Positions 63,518-64,000 of a stretch of DNA of 64,000 nucleotides are shown in pieces. The position numbers and the translations under genes were made by a program. Position 1 is the stretch's first letter. Each line of letters opens with the position of its first letter. The notes below the pieces were generated by a model. The model did no database searches. It saw only the letters and a list, made by a program, of their open reading frames with translations, and had not been told where the DNA came from. The DNA comes from a virus: positions 1-64,000 of IMG/VR virus record IMGVR_UViG_3300033146_003848; one strand, 5' to 3'.

Positions 63518-63520
63518 ATA
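63513..63520 (+). promoter_or_regulatory. Late-type promoter box ACTAAATA
   Basis: ACTAAATA followed by ATAATG and TTATTAATTTTTA, 33-41 bp before the ATG at 63554. Same octamer as the minus-strand box at 172. Confidence 0.45.
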
Positions 63521-63553
63521 ATAATGTATTATTAATTTTTAAGGTAAAATGCA

Positions 63554-64000
63554 ATGAATAAAATTTATGTTTTAGATACGAATGTGATCCTTACGGATCC
63601 AAAATCAATATTTTCATTTGAAGATAATGAAGTGATTATTCCATTGGTGGTAATTGAAGAGATAGATCATTTTAAAAAGAAAATGGATCCCACAGGCTTT
63701 GCCGCAAGAAAGTTTTCTCGAATAATTGATGATTTAAGGAGTCGAGGAGATCTAATTACTGGAGTTGAAACTAGAGAAGGTGGAACTATTAGAATTGTAT
63801 CTCCAAAAAAAGATGATAGCGTTGAATTAGATCTTACAATCAACGATAATATTATAATTTTCACAGCATTATCCGTGAGAAATGCAGATAAGAAAGTTAT
63901 TCTTGTAAGTAGAGACATTAATGTTAGAATAAAGGCGGATTTCTTGAAACTGCAAGCCGAAACTTATACTACCGATTCAGTCAACCTAACTTCTTTACCT
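63554..64000 (+). CDS. phoH: PhoH-like protein, N-terminal PIN domain (partial, cut by window end)
   Basis: 149 codons are present. M-N-K-I-Y-V-L-D-T-N-V-I-L-T-D-P (PIN motif with D8 and N10), V-V-I-E-E-I-D-H-F-K (conserved acidic residue) and a late V-S-R-D-I-N-V-R-I-K are the pattern of the PIN domain fused to the PhoH ATPase in YlaK/PhoH2-type proteins, common in phages. The ATPase would lie beyond 64000. These proteins cleave and unwind RNA. Confidence 0.8.
   Translation, partial: MNKIYVLDTNVILTDPKSIFSFEDNEVIIPLVVIEEIDHFKKKMDPTGFAARKFSRIIDDLRSRGDLITGVETREGGTIRIVSPKKDDSVELDLTINDNIIIFTALSVRNADKKVILVSRDINVRIKADFLKLQAETYTTDSVNLTSLP

Noticed and set aside
1-64000. tRNA genes and CRISPR arrays
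   Set aside because: No cloverleaf with a T-arm of GGTTCRANTCC type and no regularly spaced repeats were found by eye; a tRNAscan run would settle the first point.

Overview
The window is part of the genome of an AT-rich (about 30% G+C by eye, not computed), T4-related tailed bacteriophage. The evidence is a set of T4-type core genes: late sigma factor gp55, late co-activator gp33, helicase loader gp59 (tentative), Mre11/Rad50-type recombination nuclease gp47/gp46, both type II topoisomerase subunits (gp39/60 fused, gp52), sliding clamp gp45, and a family-B DNA polymerase gp43 split into two genes. There are no rRNA or tRNA genes, insertion sequences or CRISPR arrays that I can see. The host cannot be named from the sequence. 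Its main sigma factor apparently reads TTGACA-N17-TATATT promoters with an extended TG -10, and ribosome binding sites are strong (GGAG/AGGAGG).

Layout. 1-138 (-): start of a gene running off the window. 232-5238 (+): a small ADP-ribosyltransferase-like protein, a DUF4942-type adenine methyltransferase, a tandem pair of paralogous unknowns, an HD-like hydrolase and a possible tail-tube-fold protein. 5230-9067 (-): small unknowns, a double-domain GroES-like co-chaperonin, gp47 and gp55. 9229-35983 (+): gp33, gp59, gp46, topoisomerase, clamp, thymidylate kinase, split polymerase, gp52, then a 1509-residue repeat protein, HU, thioredoxin, GNAT, a beta-sandwich protein and small secreted proteins. 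35973-58454 (-): two DNA methyltransferases, an RlaP-type nucleotidyltransferase, a cluster of poly-methionine proteins, a complete set of Preiss-Handler NAD enzymes (PncA, PncB, an NMN/NaMN adenylyltransferase-like protein, NadE), a ThyX-like protein, Hsp20, and two DHH phosphoesterases. One small membrane-protein gene on + (55641-55739) sits inside this block. 58619-64000 (+): small membrane proteins, a HAD phosphatase, a nucleoside deoxyribosyltransferase-like protein, dUTPase and the N-terminal PIN domain of a PhoH-like protein cut by the window end.

Regulation. Two promoter classes can be read by eye. Early/middle type: TTGAC(A/T)-N17-(TGA)TATAYT, in front of many operons on both strands. 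Late type: an (N)TAAATA box about 30-45 bp before the start codon, sometimes followed by a TTATTAATTATA element, as expected for a gp55-type sigma factor. Several genes behind late-type boxes start with M-x(5-6)-(F/Y)-(hydrophobic)-x-E, which resembles the T4 capsid-targeting sequence of internal head proteins.

Most noteworthy: the four-enzyme NAD salvage set, an 18-bp perfect inverted repeat that brackets a consensus promoter inside that region, the run of poly-Met proteins at 42.2-43.9 kb, the tandem GroES, the giant repeat protein, the CTS-like/late-promoter regulon, and several short genes that are intact only if a frameshift or stop is bypassed.
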